Positions 43,507-51,942 of a stretch of 64,000 nucleotides of DNA are shown here, one piece after another. Source of the DNA: Spirulina sp034932185 (lineage in GTDB: Bacteria > Cyanobacteriota > Cyanobacteriia > Cyanobacteriales > Spirulinaceae); NCBI RefSeq assembly GCF_034932185.1, contig NZ_JAYGHW010000007.1, positions 1 to 64,000 of the forward strand, read 5' to 3'. The notes beneath the pieces were generated by a model. The model was not told the DNA's origin. It did not search any database and was given only the letters and a program-made list of their open reading frames with translations. Numbering within the stretch: position 1 is the first letter of the stretch; each line of letters begins with the position of its first letter. The position numbers were made by a program, and so were the translations under genes.

Positions 43507-46014
43507 ATGTCTAAACCCTCCCCCTCGCCTCTAGAACAGATCCACAATGCGATCAAGAGCCAAAATATCTTTAAAGGTATAGGCGTTTTTCGCTCCGATA
43601 ATGTTTGGGGCCAAGGTCATCCTGATGTAGTGTCCTTTAATGCCCATGCTTCTGATACGGTCTTCCAAGCCTTAGATCATGTGCGCCAAGACCATAATCA
43701 AAAAGTTACATCCCTCGTTTTTACAGCCACGCCGGGCCAGGGAAAAACTCATCTGATTAATCGCATTCGTCGTCAGTTAATCAATGAAAATGATACGATA
43801 TTTGTCTATGTCAATGTTCTGAATTTTACTGACTTAGATCAAATCAATTTCTACTTTCAGCAAACGATTGTTGATAGTCTCAGCCGTTCCAATAGTCAAG
43901 AAATTACCCAGTGGCAAGCTTTAGCCAGTACTATCGTTAATAGTGTTATTCCCAACACAAGGCAGCCTCAAGTTTTAATTAATCAATTTGATAAGGTCTA
44001 CCAAGATGGTTTGCAAAAAGGCAGTAATCTGATTGATTTGCTGATTCAGAAGCTCAATATTCCCAACTATATCAATCCTTACATTGTCCGTGCAGTTTTG
44101 TGGATGCTTTCACCGAAGGTATCCAGTTATGCAGAGCGATGGTTAGCGGGTGAAATTTTGGAAGCATCCCATGCTCAATATTTAGGAGTTCCCCCCTCTA
44201 TCCATGGCAATCAAGACCAAGACAGTAGCGCATTAAACGTTGTTAAGCAAATTCTAAATTTAATTGACCGCTACAGTTCAATTATTATCTGCTTTGATGA
44301 GCTTGATACCGCAGAAAATTCTAATGATGAAGGATTGAGAACAGAGCAAGTTGTTGCGGTTTTAGTGAAGTCATTGTATGACACATTGGAGCAGTACAAT
44401 TTAAGTAAAGGCGTGATCATCCTCATGGTGATGATGCAAGATACTTATATCAACTTATTTACTTCCATGCAGTATGGTGGTGTCCATGAACGGATATGCG
44501 CCTTTACGCAAAATAAGCCCATTGAGTTAGAATTCATCGTTGAGCCTAATTCAATGATTGAGTTAGTGACACTTTATCTCAGTCATTTTTATCAAAAAAG
44601 ACAATTAGTTCCACCAGAACCTATCTATCCATTTACCGCCGATCAACTCAAAAAATATGTTAAGGTAAACCGCCCCACGATGCGGGAAGCATTAAAGTGG
44701 TGTGCGGAAAACTTTAAGGTTGATGAAACAGATTTATTGCCAGAAAGCCCCGATGAGCGCATTGAACTGGCATTAAGTCGAGAAAATGACATCAATTTGA
44801 GTGAAACCCTTGAGGATAGCCAATTCATTGGTCATGTTTTAAGATTTGGATTTACAGCACTGATCGGGCAATCCCTTTCAGGAGAAACCCCAACGGGCGA
44901 TCAACTCAACAATGTGGTTGTCCAGGAAATTGTTGATATTGCTCCGAAAGCCAAAAATAATGATTGGATCAATTTTAAAATTCTAGGCACAGAGGAGGAT
45001 CAACCTTTTAAACTGGGGGTGATGGTGCTTCAGCATACCCATGGTTTATCTGTAGGTGCGGGAATGCACAGGATCGTTGATTATAAAACTTTTGATCTAA
45101 CTCGTGGCTGCTTAGTTCGTTCTAAATCACGAAAAATTAAAAGTCATTGGGATTCTTATAAATTATTGAGAAAATTGGTCAAGCAACAGGGGGGCGAATG
45201 GGTTGATTTAGAGTTAGAAAACATCGAGCTATTGATTAAGCTGTATATCGTTAATGAGCAAAAAGACATCTACAACTTGACTGATGATCAAATCCTCAGT
45301 TATACCCAGGAAAAAATGCTTACTAATCCTCTGTTGCTAGAAATATTAAGTCCTCCATCGGGTAATATACCTGACGTTACAGTTATTGATCCTAGTAATA
45401 TTGATGAGCTTTTGGACGAATTTTTTCGTCAATACAAAGGTAATTCTGATGATGTTGAACAGGCTAGTATTAATGCATTTGATAATGTAAGCGATACTGT
45501 AGAGACAATCGAAAATAGTGAGAGTAGTTCAGAACCAAGCACAGCGGAATCTGTCAATCCTAGCACTAAGCCAGTAGAGCCAGCGTCACAGTCTGATTTA
45601 TCTGCTACTACTTCAGAAGACCAAACTTCTGAAGAATCTGCTACTCCTGAAACTGTTAACCCACCGGCTGAAACTTGGTTAACCCGTGATTATCGGGGGA
45701 TGAATATCGCCTCTTTCTCTTTAAACGGCACTGAGTATGAGGTGACAACGTGGCGTGAGCTTTTAATTATGACTTGCACTCTGATGAAACTACACCACAA
45801 TAAAGATTTTGCTAAGGTTTTAGAGATCAGAGGCCGCAAAAATTCTTACTTTAGCAAAAATGCCGAAGATCTTAAAAACCCTGAAAAAATTTCCGGCTCA
45901 GGTCTTTATGTAGAAACCAATTTAAGTGCTAATCAAATTGTTAAATTTGTACATCGAATCATTACAATTTTCGGTTATACCGAAGAGAGTCTAGATATTA
46001 AAACCCATGAATAA
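43507..46014 (+). CDS. Large P-loop ATPase of the accessory operon
   Basis: 835 residues, ATG 43507. The Walker A TATPGQGKTH (K80) has Ala where the first Gly is usual. Walker B is IIICFDELD (D264-E265) with a sensor-like segment GVIILMVMMQ after it, giving an AAA/STAND-like core over about 45-420 with a winged-helix-like follow-up (VNRPTMREALKWC). Residues about 660-735 are a Ser/Thr/Glu-rich disordered linker. The last 90 residues form a separate domain (FSLNGTEYEVTTWRELLIMTC, RGRKNSYFSKN, LYVETNLSANQIVKFV) which I have seen as a C-terminal module in other presumed defence proteins. Stop and next start overlap as TAATG. Confidence 0.85.
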   Translation: MSKPSPSPLEQIHNAIKSQNIFKGIGVFRSDNVWGQGHPDVVSFNAHASDTVFQALDHVRQDHNQKVTSLVFTATPGQGKTHLINRIRRQLINENDTIFVYVNVLNFTDLDQINFYFQQTIVDSLSRSNSQEITQWQALASTIVNSVIPNTRQPQVLINQFDKVYQDGLQKGSNLIDLLIQKLNIPNYINPYIVRAVLWMLSPKVSSYAERWLAGEILEASHAQYLGVPPSIHGNQDQDSSALNVVKQILNLIDRYSSIIICFDELDTAENSNDEGLRTEQVVAVLVKSLYDTLEQYNLSKGVIILMVMMQDTYINLFTSMQYGGVHERICAFTQNKPIELEFIVEPNSMIELVTLYLSHFYQKRQLVPPEPIYPFTADQLKKYVKVNRPTMREALKWCAENFKVDETDLLPESPDERIELALSRENDINLSETLEDSQFIGHVLRFGFTALIGQSLSGETPTGDQLNNVVVQEIVDIAPKAKNNDWINFKILGTEEDQPFKLGVMVLQHTHGLSVGAGMHRIVDYKTFDLTRGCLVRSKSRKIKSHWDSYKLLRKLVKQQGGEWVDLELENIELLIKLYIVNEQKDIYNLTDDQILSYTQEKMLTNPLLLEILSPPSGNIPDVTVIDPSNIDELLDEFFRQYKGNSDDVEQASINAFDNVSDTVETIENSESSSEPSTAESVNPSTKPVEPASQSDLSATTSEDQTSEESATPETVNPPAETWLTRDYRGMNIASFSLNGTEYEVTTWRELLIMTCTLMKLHHNKDFAKVLEIRGRKNSYFSKNAEDLKNPEKISGSGLYVETNLSANQIVKFVHRIITIFGYTEESLDIKTHE

Positions 46015-47492
46015 TGAGTGAATCCAGTAGTTTATCATTAGCCATCGCTTTACCCAGCATGGATATTCAAGCCTTAATCCAAGGCGTAACCCTTGCTGCC
46101 TTACCTAATCGCTCCCTGCGGCCGGGTCAATGTTTTTTACTCTATCCCGTCGAAACTGAATCTTCAGCCCAAGCCTACCATCCACAATTAACCATTACCC
46201 AACCCCCGAACCCCCCATCCTCATCCCAAGTCTGGATCGAAGCCTGGGCAAAATGCGAACGCTGTGAACTCATTGGTGAAGCTTCAGAAGTAGAAGATCT
46301 TGCCCATTACACGATCTGGACAGCACCAGAACTCATTAAACGCAAACAAAACCGAGCTTATCTCTTCCTGGCCTACTTGAAGGTCTATCAATTTACGGAA
46401 AAGATTGCAGTGGAGGCGATCGCCAACATCACCGAAAAAATCGGCAAACCCATCGCCATGGGTCAATCTATCAATATTGACCCCTCCACCCCCATCCTCT
46501 CACCCGAAGAATTTAACCAACAATTCCAAAACCTACAATCACGCCAACCCACCCATCACCCAGAACCACAACCCCCTCCACAACCTGTCATTGAACCTAG
46601 CCCGATTCCACCTATTATCGACCCGCCGATTCCCCCTGTTCCCGATCCTCCGATTCCCCCTGTCATCGGCCCCGACGATGATCAATGGATTGAACAAATT
46701 GCCACCATTGGCAATTCCAGCCAAGGCCACGACTTTGAACGCTTAATCCGTAAAGCCTTGATCTTTTTAGGCTTTGAAAACACAATCAATCACTCCAAAG
46801 CCAGCCTTGATCCCGATGCCACCGGCGGCCCCGGCGGCCTAGACTTCTATGCAAATCAACCCTATCCCATCGTTGGCGAATGCAAAGCCACCAAAACCGA
46901 AAAAGTCTCCGATGGCACACCCGCCCAATTAATTAGATTGGGGCATAATATCCTTCAAGAGCAATACAACCCTTGCGTTAAAATTATCATCGCTGCCGGT
47001 GAACTCACAGAATATGCCAATAAAACAGCATTGAGCAATGATCTGAATGTAATTCGTCCTGAAACCATTCAAAATCTAACCCAACTCAAAAAACACTATC
47101 CCGGCTCAATCAATTTATGGGCATTGAAAGAATGCCTAGAACGTGAACCCTTTGGCGAACAAGCAGACCAAAAACTCAGAACCTACATTGCTCAAGTCAT
47201 TCAAGCCTTACAAATCCGGTCTGATCTCGTTCAGTTAGTCAAAGAAGAGGGTGGATCTGTTGAATTTTTACGCGGTGGATTTCGCCGAAATTACACATTA
47301 CAAGATCGAGAAATGTACCAAATCTTAATTGAATTATCCTCTCCTCTAACAGGTTATATTGGGCGCAAAAAGAATGATAAAAAGGATAATAAATCTAACA
47401 AAGAAGATGATGGATTGAAAACTGATTCCTTTTATTTTTTGAGAGACTTCGTATTTACCAAAGATTTTCTCATTGATGATCATCAAGAATAA
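46014..47492 (+). CDS. PD-(D/E)XK nuclease of the accessory operon
   Basis: 492 residues, ATG 46014 overlapping the ATPase stop. Residues 1-150 are a domain with AALPNRSLRPGQCFLLYP, WAKCERCELIGE and YLFLAYLKVYQF. A Pro-rich linker (183-219, repeated PPIPPV) follows. The nuclease core has E242 (HDFERLIRKAL), D277 in GGPGGLDFYA, and E289-x-K291 in IVGECKATK, the D-x(11)-ExK pattern of Mrr-like restriction enzymes. A C-terminal helical part (about 370-492) ends in a lysine-rich stretch. The intact core implies DNA cleavage; target unknown. The N-terminal domain faintly recalls DUF1802 proteins. Confidence 0.85.
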   Translation: MSESSSLSLAIALPSMDIQALIQGVTLAALPNRSLRPGQCFLLYPVETESSAQAYHPQLTITQPPNPPSSSQVWIEAWAKCERCELIGEASEVEDLAHYTIWTAPELIKRKQNRAYLFLAYLKVYQFTEKIAVEAIANITEKIGKPIAMGQSINIDPSTPILSPEEFNQQFQNLQSRQPTHHPEPQPPPQPVIEPSPIPPIIDPPIPPVPDPPIPPVIGPDDDQWIEQIATIGNSSQGHDFERLIRKALIFLGFENTINHSKASLDPDATGGPGGLDFYANQPYPIVGECKATKTEKVSDGTPAQLIRLGHNILQEQYNPCVKIIIAAGELTEYANKTALSNDLNVIRPETIQNLTQLKKHYPGSINLWALKECLEREPFGEQADQKLRTYIAQVIQALQIRSDLVQLVKEEGGSVEFLRGGFRRNYTLQDREMYQILIELSSPLTGYIGRKKNDKKDNKSNKEDDGLKTDSFYFLRDFVFTKDFLIDDHQE

Positions 47493-47524
47493 AACTCTTG
47501 TTTCCTAGTATTAGGGTGTGTACG

Positions 47525-47627
47525 CTCCCCCGGAAGGCTTCTGCCTCCATCCCAGGCGGCAGAGCCGCCCGAAGCCCGTGCCAAGGCAGAGCCATGGCAC
47601 GAGATCAGTGAAATTTTTCGCCCCTAC
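47525..47627. repeat. Composite A+B dispersed repeat after the nuclease operon
   Basis: A-type palindromes (GGCGGCAGAGCCGCC, GTGCCAAGGCAGAGCCATGGCAC) then CACGAG and a shortened B piece (AAATTTTTCGCCCCTACG). It marks the right edge of the accessory operon. The rest of the gap (47493-47865) has no other recognisable feature apart from a good ribosome site at 47852. Confidence 0.65.
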
Positions 47628-47865
47628 GCCGATCCATTCGATAACCGGATGCCGATCACCGGAGAGGCGGTAGGTTGCCACAAAATACTGAGTACAAAAG
47701 GATTAACTAAGCATCCTTCCCCGGAAACTGACTAAAATCAAGGGGAGGGACTGATCCAGATCATAGGTTAAATCTGCTAAATTCAGTATTCTTGCCACTA
47801 TGGGAGGTCATACCCCTCAAACAGTGGTTGACAAACCATCAAGATGATGTTGGAGGATGAGTGTT

Positions 47866-48075
47866 GTGATTAGTATTGGTGAAATTGTCCAAGAAGCCCT
47901 CGGCCAAGGCTGCTTAACCGTCGAAGCCGAAAATCAACTGCGCTGTCTTCTGTCCCACAGTCGCCCAGAAGATGTGCTCCTATTTAGCCAGTTGCAGGCA
48001 GAAATCATGGAAGGCCGAGTTCGACAGGAGGCCCGCGAACGCTACCACCGGCAATTGGCAGCCGCCACAGCCTAA
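47866..48075 (+). CDS. Small conserved protein (MISIGEIVQEAL type), 69 residues
   Basis: GTG 47866 is preferred: GGAGG at 47852-47856 lies nine bases away, whereas the ATG at 47857 touches the GGAGG directly. The product (ISIGEIVQEALGQGCLTVEAENQLR, FSQLQAEIMEGRVRQEARERYHRQ) is an all-helical soluble protein resembling short cyanobacterial proteins of unknown function. No catalytic motif. Confidence 0.75.
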   Translation: MISIGEIVQEALGQGCLTVEAENQLRCLLSHSRPEDVLLFSQLQAEIMEGRVRQEARERYHRQLAAATA

Positions 48076-48115
48076 CTAGGTTCAGGGGTAGGGCAACACT
48101 CCACCCCCCAGCCCA

Positions 48116-48505
48116 TTAATCTCCGTGCAATTCGGCGATCGCCTCCGCCTGTCGCCACAGACGATAGAGGAACGTTTCCGTGCGATCGCCCAACCGCGTC
48201 ACAAAAACCCCCGTTTCCGCTTCCGGGTCAGCCCCCACCCAAGTCCCATTCAGGCAAATCTCCACATAGCCCGCATCACAAGCCGCCACCGCCACTCCAC
48301 AGCCCAACTCCGGCCAGAGCAACGCCTCAAAGGTTGCCAACTCCGGCAAATCCTCCGGCAGCAAAAACGAAGCCGTCGTCGGCTCCATCGTTAACGCCGT
48401 CCCCGCATGGAGCGAAACCAACAGGCGAGATTGCAACCAGGTTTCCACCGTCATGCTCAATTGTTCGAGCCAAAAACCATCGTCAGTATAAGTTAATTTC
48501 AACAT
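48116..48505 (-). CDS. Conserved cyanobacterial protein of unknown function (alr0857-like)
   Basis: 129 residues from ATG 48505. Features MLKLTYTDDGFWLEQL, EPTTASFLLPEDLPEL, GYVEICLNGTWVGAD and VFVTRLGDRTETFLYRLW are, as far as I recall, shared by a family seen in most cyanobacteria. Soluble, acidic, with no known motif. Convergent with the 69-residue gene. Confidence 0.75.
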   Translation of the reverse strand: MLKLTYTDDGFWLEQLSMTVETWLQSRLLVSLHAGTALTMEPTTASFLLPEDLPELATFEALLWPELGCGVAVAACDAGYVEICLNGTWVGADPEAETGVFVTRLGDRTETFLYRLWRQAEAIAELHGD

Positions 48506-48953
48506 TGCTCTTAAGCCTTCAATGCTGGGCAAAAAAAATGCAAAACATTCAGCAACCGTCAACAGAAAGCCCCGCCTCTACAGTTCAGAAGCGGGGCAAA
48601 GCATAGTTGAGCTTTGACATTCAGGCACAAGTCCTTCGCCAAGGCAGCCTGTCACCGCTGAGAACCGCAAAAATTAAGATTGGCAGCTTGCCGGATTGGG
48701 GATTGACGGGGGGAATTGTGCCGTCAAAGCCAAAACTGGCGGGCAAAACCGGCGAGGTCAACCCCTCACCCCTGAGGCGATTGCCCCAGGTTTTGCCATT
48801 GGTAATTGCATTGAAATTTCCCATCTATTCCCCCTAGCCTATGGCTTTGGCCAAGTTTTGCACGAATTTAACCGCGAAGTTCGTAACCAATGTTTTTCTA
48901 TACTACACTTGTAATATCCCAATGTCCACATTTTTTTGGAGGAATTTGCCACC
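48506..48953. other. Gene-poor region with a leftward hairpin and doubtful small ORF
   Basis: GCCCCGC (48569-48575) and GCGGGGC (48591-48597) form a hairpin. Read on the minus strand it is followed by TTTCTGTT, so it would end a leftward transcript. Upstream of it on that strand lies an ORF (48824 to 48621, 67 residues) with AGGGGG before its ATG. Whether the region holds a small gene or a non-coding RNA cannot be settled. The right end must contain the promoter of the gene at 48954 (TATACT at about 48898). Confidence 0.4.
48621..48824 (-). CDS. Doubtful small ORF, 67 residues
   Basis: ATG 48824 with AGGGGG eight bases upstream, and a terminator-like hairpin 24 bp after the stop on the same strand. 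The product (MGNFNAITNGKTWGN, LPASFGFDGTIPPVNP, ILIFAVLSGD) has no motif I recognise. The ribosome site and terminator argue for it. Length and a competing open frame on the other strand argue against it. Confidence 0.25.
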   Translation of the reverse strand: MGNFNAITNGKTWGNRLRGEGLTSPVLPASFGFDGTIPPVNPQSGKLPILIFAVLSGDRLPWRRTCA

Positions 48954-49289
48954 ATGCGCACCTTGACCCGCACCACCACCACCGAGATGGAAGTCACCAG
49001 TATTCGTTTAGAGCGTGAATTGAAAGATAAACTCAAAGCCCTCTCCGGCAATACCGGCTATCAAGCCTTGATCAGAGATGTCCTCTGGAGCTACGTTCAG
49101 CAAAAATCCGGCGACTACCGCCCCCAGTTTTCCCGCCAAGACCTCCGGGCCGCCGTGGAGGCGATCGCCCAAACCGATCAGCATTGCGTCCTCACCGGCA
49201 CACCCATCCCCCAAAATTCCCCAATGCTCCTAGGGCTGACCACCGCCGGGGATTTTGTCCCCCTCAGCCCCGATAGTCTCCACGATTAA
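48954..49289 (+). CDS. Small ribbon-helix-helix-like protein
   Basis: 111 residues from ATG 48954 with a strong GGAGGAA at 48938. After a Thr-rich start (TLTRTTTTEMEV) comes TSIRLERELKDKLKALSGNTGYQALIRDVLWSYV, which fits a ribbon-helix-helix DNA-binding motif (strand, two helices). The C-terminal half (AVEAIAQTDQHCVLTGTPIPQN, LLGLTTAGDFVPL) is unfamiliar. Likely a cyanobacterial DNA-binding protein; target unknown. Confidence 0.75.
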   Translation: MRTLTRTTTTEMEVTSIRLERELKDKLKALSGNTGYQALIRDVLWSYVQQKSGDYRPQFSRQDLRAAVEAIAQTDQHCVLTGTPIPQNSPMLLGLTTAGDFVPLSPDSLHD

Positions 49290-49298
49290 CGCCATCCC

Positions 49299-49907
49299 TT
49301 AGGGAGACAAGTCTCCTCCCTCGACCCCATCCGGTAATGGCTCAAAAACAATCTCTTCGTAAAATTCCTCAATGGCCACCGTTAAATTAATGCTGGCTAA
49401 GGTGAGGCGATCGCCCGCTCGATAGCTCAGAATCAGCCAATCCCCCGCCTCATTTTTGTGATAAATATCAATCGCCATCTCCTCAGAACTGACTAACACA
49501 TAATCCACTAAATTCGGATTGCGGCGATATTTTTCAAACTTCTTGCCACGGTCATAGGCCTCAGTACTAGGGGATAAAACCTCCACAATCAAGCAAGGAT
49601 AAGTGATGTATTGGGTGCTGGAATTATCTCTCTGATCGCAAGTAACACTCAGATCGGGATAGGTATAGTTGCGGGTGTTGAGAATATTGACACGGCAGTC
49701 AGAATTGTATGTTTTACAACCACTACCCCGCAAATGAGGCTTAATAATCGCTAAAAAGTTTCCTGCAATATCACTATGATTTTTTGTCCCCCCACTCATT
49801 GCATAAACCCGCCCATCAATTAGCTCATGCTTTTCTAGCTGCTTTGCTTCCCAAGCAAAATACTCTTCAGGGGTAAAGTACTGCTCCTGCTCTCTAGCTG
49901 CAATCAT
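49299..49907 (-). CDS. Uma2-family (DUF820) PD-(D/E)XK protein
   Basis: 202 residues from ATG 49907; a longer frame upstream looks non-coding. Uma2 features: YFTPEEYFAWEAKQLEKHELIDGRVYAMSGG, the acids in YPDLSVTCD and LIVEVLSPSTEAYDRGKKFEKYR, and YVLVSSEEMAIDIY. These restriction-endonuclease-fold proteins are hugely expanded in cyanobacteria and of unproven function. The motif Asp and Glu are present, while the ExK lysine is replaced by the family's usual EVLS pattern. Confidence 0.88.
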   Translation of the reverse strand: MIAAREQEQYFTPEEYFAWEAKQLEKHELIDGRVYAMSGGTKNHSDIAGNFLAIIKPHLRGSGCKTYNSDCRVNILNTRNYTYPDLSVTCDQRDNSSTQYITYPCLIVEVLSPSTEAYDRGKKFEKYRRNPNLVDYVLVSSEEMAIDIYHKNEAGDWLILSYRAGDRLTLASINLTVAIEEFYEEIVFEPLPDGVEGGDLSP

Positions 49908-50041
49908 GAGAATCTCCCACTCTAAAGGTTGTAATACCAGTTTAAACCTTATAATCCAATCCTCGCAATTCTTCCGAATTGCCCCCTTCAACCGTGCCGA
50001 CTCCGTGAACCGGTCACAGTAAACCGACATTCCGCAATGAG

Positions 50042-50539
50042 TTAAATTTCGGTTTCAGCAGCTTTTTGTAAACGGCTTATTGCACTTTTTGCTTCTTTGA
50101 GTAAGTTATGCCAATCATCTGGAGGATGACCACTCTCTAGCATTTTCCTAAAGACTCGATAAGCATCTGTATTACTCTCATAAGCTCGCTTAGATTTTTC
50201 ATCATTGACCCAAGCAAGGAGAATTATTTTACTTTCTTGATGATATCGAAAAAACAGTCGATACTGCTGAAAAAATTTGGCTCTAAACCAGTGTTTGTAA
50301 TCATCGCCAAGGGTAGACCCCTGTCGATACTCATTTCGAGTTGGATCTTGAGGAATAATCTCAAAAGCTAACTTTGCTATGGCCGCTAGACGCTTTGTGG
50401 CATTGTTTTTTTGATAATCTTGGGGAAACTTGCGACGCAGATGTTCAACCTGCGCCACAAGTTCTTCAAACTGTTTAAGGAACAGAGGATGAGCAAAGAT
50501 GTTCCATCCATTAATAACTAGCGGCTGATCTACTGGCAA
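50042..50539 (-). CDS. yhaV: YhaV-type ribonuclease toxin
   Basis: 165 residues from TTG 50539, two bases after the antitoxin stop. Typical YhaV blocks: INGWNIFAHPLFLKQFEELV, IPQDPTRNEYRQGSTLGDDYKHWFRAKFFQQYRLFFRYH, IILLAWVNDEKSKRAYES and GHPPDDW. YhaV is a RelE-like ribosome-dependent mRNA interferase paired with PrlF. The antitoxin-then-toxin order matches prlF-yhaV of E. coli. Confidence 0.92.
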   Translation of the reverse strand: MPVDQPLVINGWNIFAHPLFLKQFEELVAQVEHLRRKFPQDYQKNNATKRLAAIAKLAFEIIPQDPTRNEYRQGSTLGDDYKHWFRAKFFQQYRLFFRYHQESKIILLAWVNDEKSKRAYESNTDAYRVFRKMLESGHPPDDWHNLLKEAKSAISRLQKAAETEI

Positions 50540-50541
50540 CC

Positions 50542-50877
50542 TTATTCGTCCTCATCCAGTAGTGGTGCATCAAGATCCAGATCAACGCCGGAGACTAAGG
50601 ATTGAACATGACTGGCTAGGTCAGAACTCATTGCTCGTATCTGTTGAGGGTTCTGTTCGATATCTTGGGCAAGAAAATTTAGAAATTTCCCAAGCACTGG
50701 ATCATTTTCTTCTGTCTGGCCAGCCCGCGAGATCCATACTTTGCCATTGGGCTGTATGGTGTAGCAGATTTTATCGCGCTTATTCAAGCCCAGGGCTTTG
50801 CGAACAGGCTCAGGCACTGTCGTTTGATAGCGATCCGTAAGCGTGGATTCCGGACATGGGTCTAGCGTTGCAACCAT
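50542..50877 (-). CDS. prlF: PrlF-type AbrB-fold antitoxin
   Basis: 111 residues, ATG 50877. The N-terminal swapped-hairpin AbrB/SpoVT fold is seen in STLTDRYQTTVPEPVRKALGLNKRDKICYTI. The acidic C-terminus (SGVDLDLDAPLLDEDE) should wrap the YhaV toxin. It binds the toxin and the operon promoter in the known system. The upstream gap (50878-51126) is divergent with thiG. Confidence 0.9.
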   Translation of the reverse strand: MVATLDPCPESTLTDRYQTTVPEPVRKALGLNKRDKICYTIQPNGKVWISRAGQTEENDPVLGKFLNFLAQDIEQNPQQIRAMSSDLASHVQSLVSGVDLDLDAPLLDEDE

Positions 50878-51082
50878 AGCGACCTTATCAGCCTGTTGAT
50901 AAAACTAGATCTTAATGGTAATGCAACTGCATTGTCTTGTCAACTGTAGAGTAATTAGGTCTACAGCCTAACGATGGAGTTGAACTGTATCCGCCACACT
51001 TGCGGTGAACTGAGCAATGACGGGTTCTCCATCGGAGCATCGCCCCCACCCTTAACCCCAAACCCGCCAGGAGCGTACAATG

Positions 51083-51111
51083 AAAAGTCCATGCTCATTT
51101 TTGGACTTTTT
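51083..51111 (+). promoter_or_regulatory. Hairpin in the thiG leader (possible attenuator)
   Basis: AAAAGTCCA (51083-51091) and TGGACTTTT (51102-51110) form a perfect 9-bp stem whose 3' arm ends in a T-run, 15 bases before the thiG ATG. It has terminator form and would control thiG by attenuation or hide its start. No TPP riboswitch core could be found upstream. Confidence 0.5.
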
Positions 51112-51126
51112 GCAGGAAAACGCCCG

Positions 51127-51936
51127 ATGCTAACAGCCACCACCACCCAAGACCCCTTAATCATTGCCGGCCGCCCCTTCACCTCCCGGCTGATGACCGG
51201 AACCGGCAAATACCGCGACTTCGCCACCATGCAGGCCAGCATCACCGCCAGTGGTTGCGAAATCGTCACCGTCGCTGTCCGCCGCGTTCAAACCCAAGCC
51301 CCCGGCCATGAAGGGTTAGCGGAAGCCATCGACTGGGGCAAAATTTGGATGCTCCCCAATACCGCCGGTTGCGCCACCGCTGAAGATGCGATCCGCGTCG
51401 CCCGCCTCGGTCGCGAAATGGCCAAACTTTTGGGTCAGGAAGACAATAACTTTGTCAAATTAGAAGTGATTCCCGATAGTAAATATTTATTACCCGATCC
51501 CATCGGCACGCTCAACGCTGCGGAGCAGTTGGTGAAAGAAGGCTTTGCGGTTCTACCCTATATCAACGCCGATCCCCTTTTGGCCAAACGGTTAGAGGAA
51601 GTCGGCTGTGCGACGGTGATGCCCTTGGGTTCCCCCATTGGTTCCGGCCAGGGGTTGAAAAATCTTGCCAATATTCAAATTATTATTGAGCAATCGCAAG
51701 TTCCCGTGATTGTCGATGCGGGCATTGGTGCGCCCAGTGAGGCGGCGGCGGCCATGGAGTTGGGGGCCGATGGGTTGTTGATCAATAGTGCGATCGCCCT
51801 CGCCCAAAATCCCCCCCAAATGGCCAAAGCCATGGCCCTCGCCGCCGAAGCCGGACGGTTAGCCTACCAAGCGGGGCGCATTCCCATCAAGGCCTACGCC
51901 GCCGCCAGTTCCCCCCTCACCGGCATCATTGCTTAA
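51127..51936 (+). CDS. thiG: Thiazole synthase
   Basis: 269 residues from ATG 51127; the upstream in-frame extension crosses a hairpin and is not coding-like. TIM-barrel ThiG blocks: FTSRLMTGTGKYRD, VTVAVRR, MLPNTAGCATAEDAI, VKLEVIPDSKYLLPD, GSPIGSGQGL, VIVDAGIGAPSEAAAAMELGADGLLINSAIA. It builds the thiazole of thiamine from DXP, dehydroglycine and ThiS-thiocarboxylate. No other thi gene adjoins. Convergent with the M48 peptidase gene, 6 bp apart. Confidence 0.96.
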   Translation: MLTATTTQDPLIIAGRPFTSRLMTGTGKYRDFATMQASITASGCEIVTVAVRRVQTQAPGHEGLAEAIDWGKIWMLPNTAGCATAEDAIRVARLGREMAKLLGQEDNNFVKLEVIPDSKYLLPDPIGTLNAAEQLVKEGFAVLPYINADPLLAKRLEEVGCATVMPLGSPIGSGQGLKNLANIQIIIEQSQVPVIVDAGIGAPSEAAAAMELGADGLLINSAIALAQNPPQMAKAMALAAEAGRLAYQAGRIPIKAYAAASSPLTGIIA

Positions 51937-51942
51937 GGGGTT

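Noticed and set aside
48607..48837. 76-residue plus-strand frame
   Set aside because: TTG start without a ribosome site; the opposite strand is slightly better supported.
50878..51126. TPP riboswitch before thiG
   Set aside because: CTGAG occurs, but the rest of the thi-box core and its order are missing.
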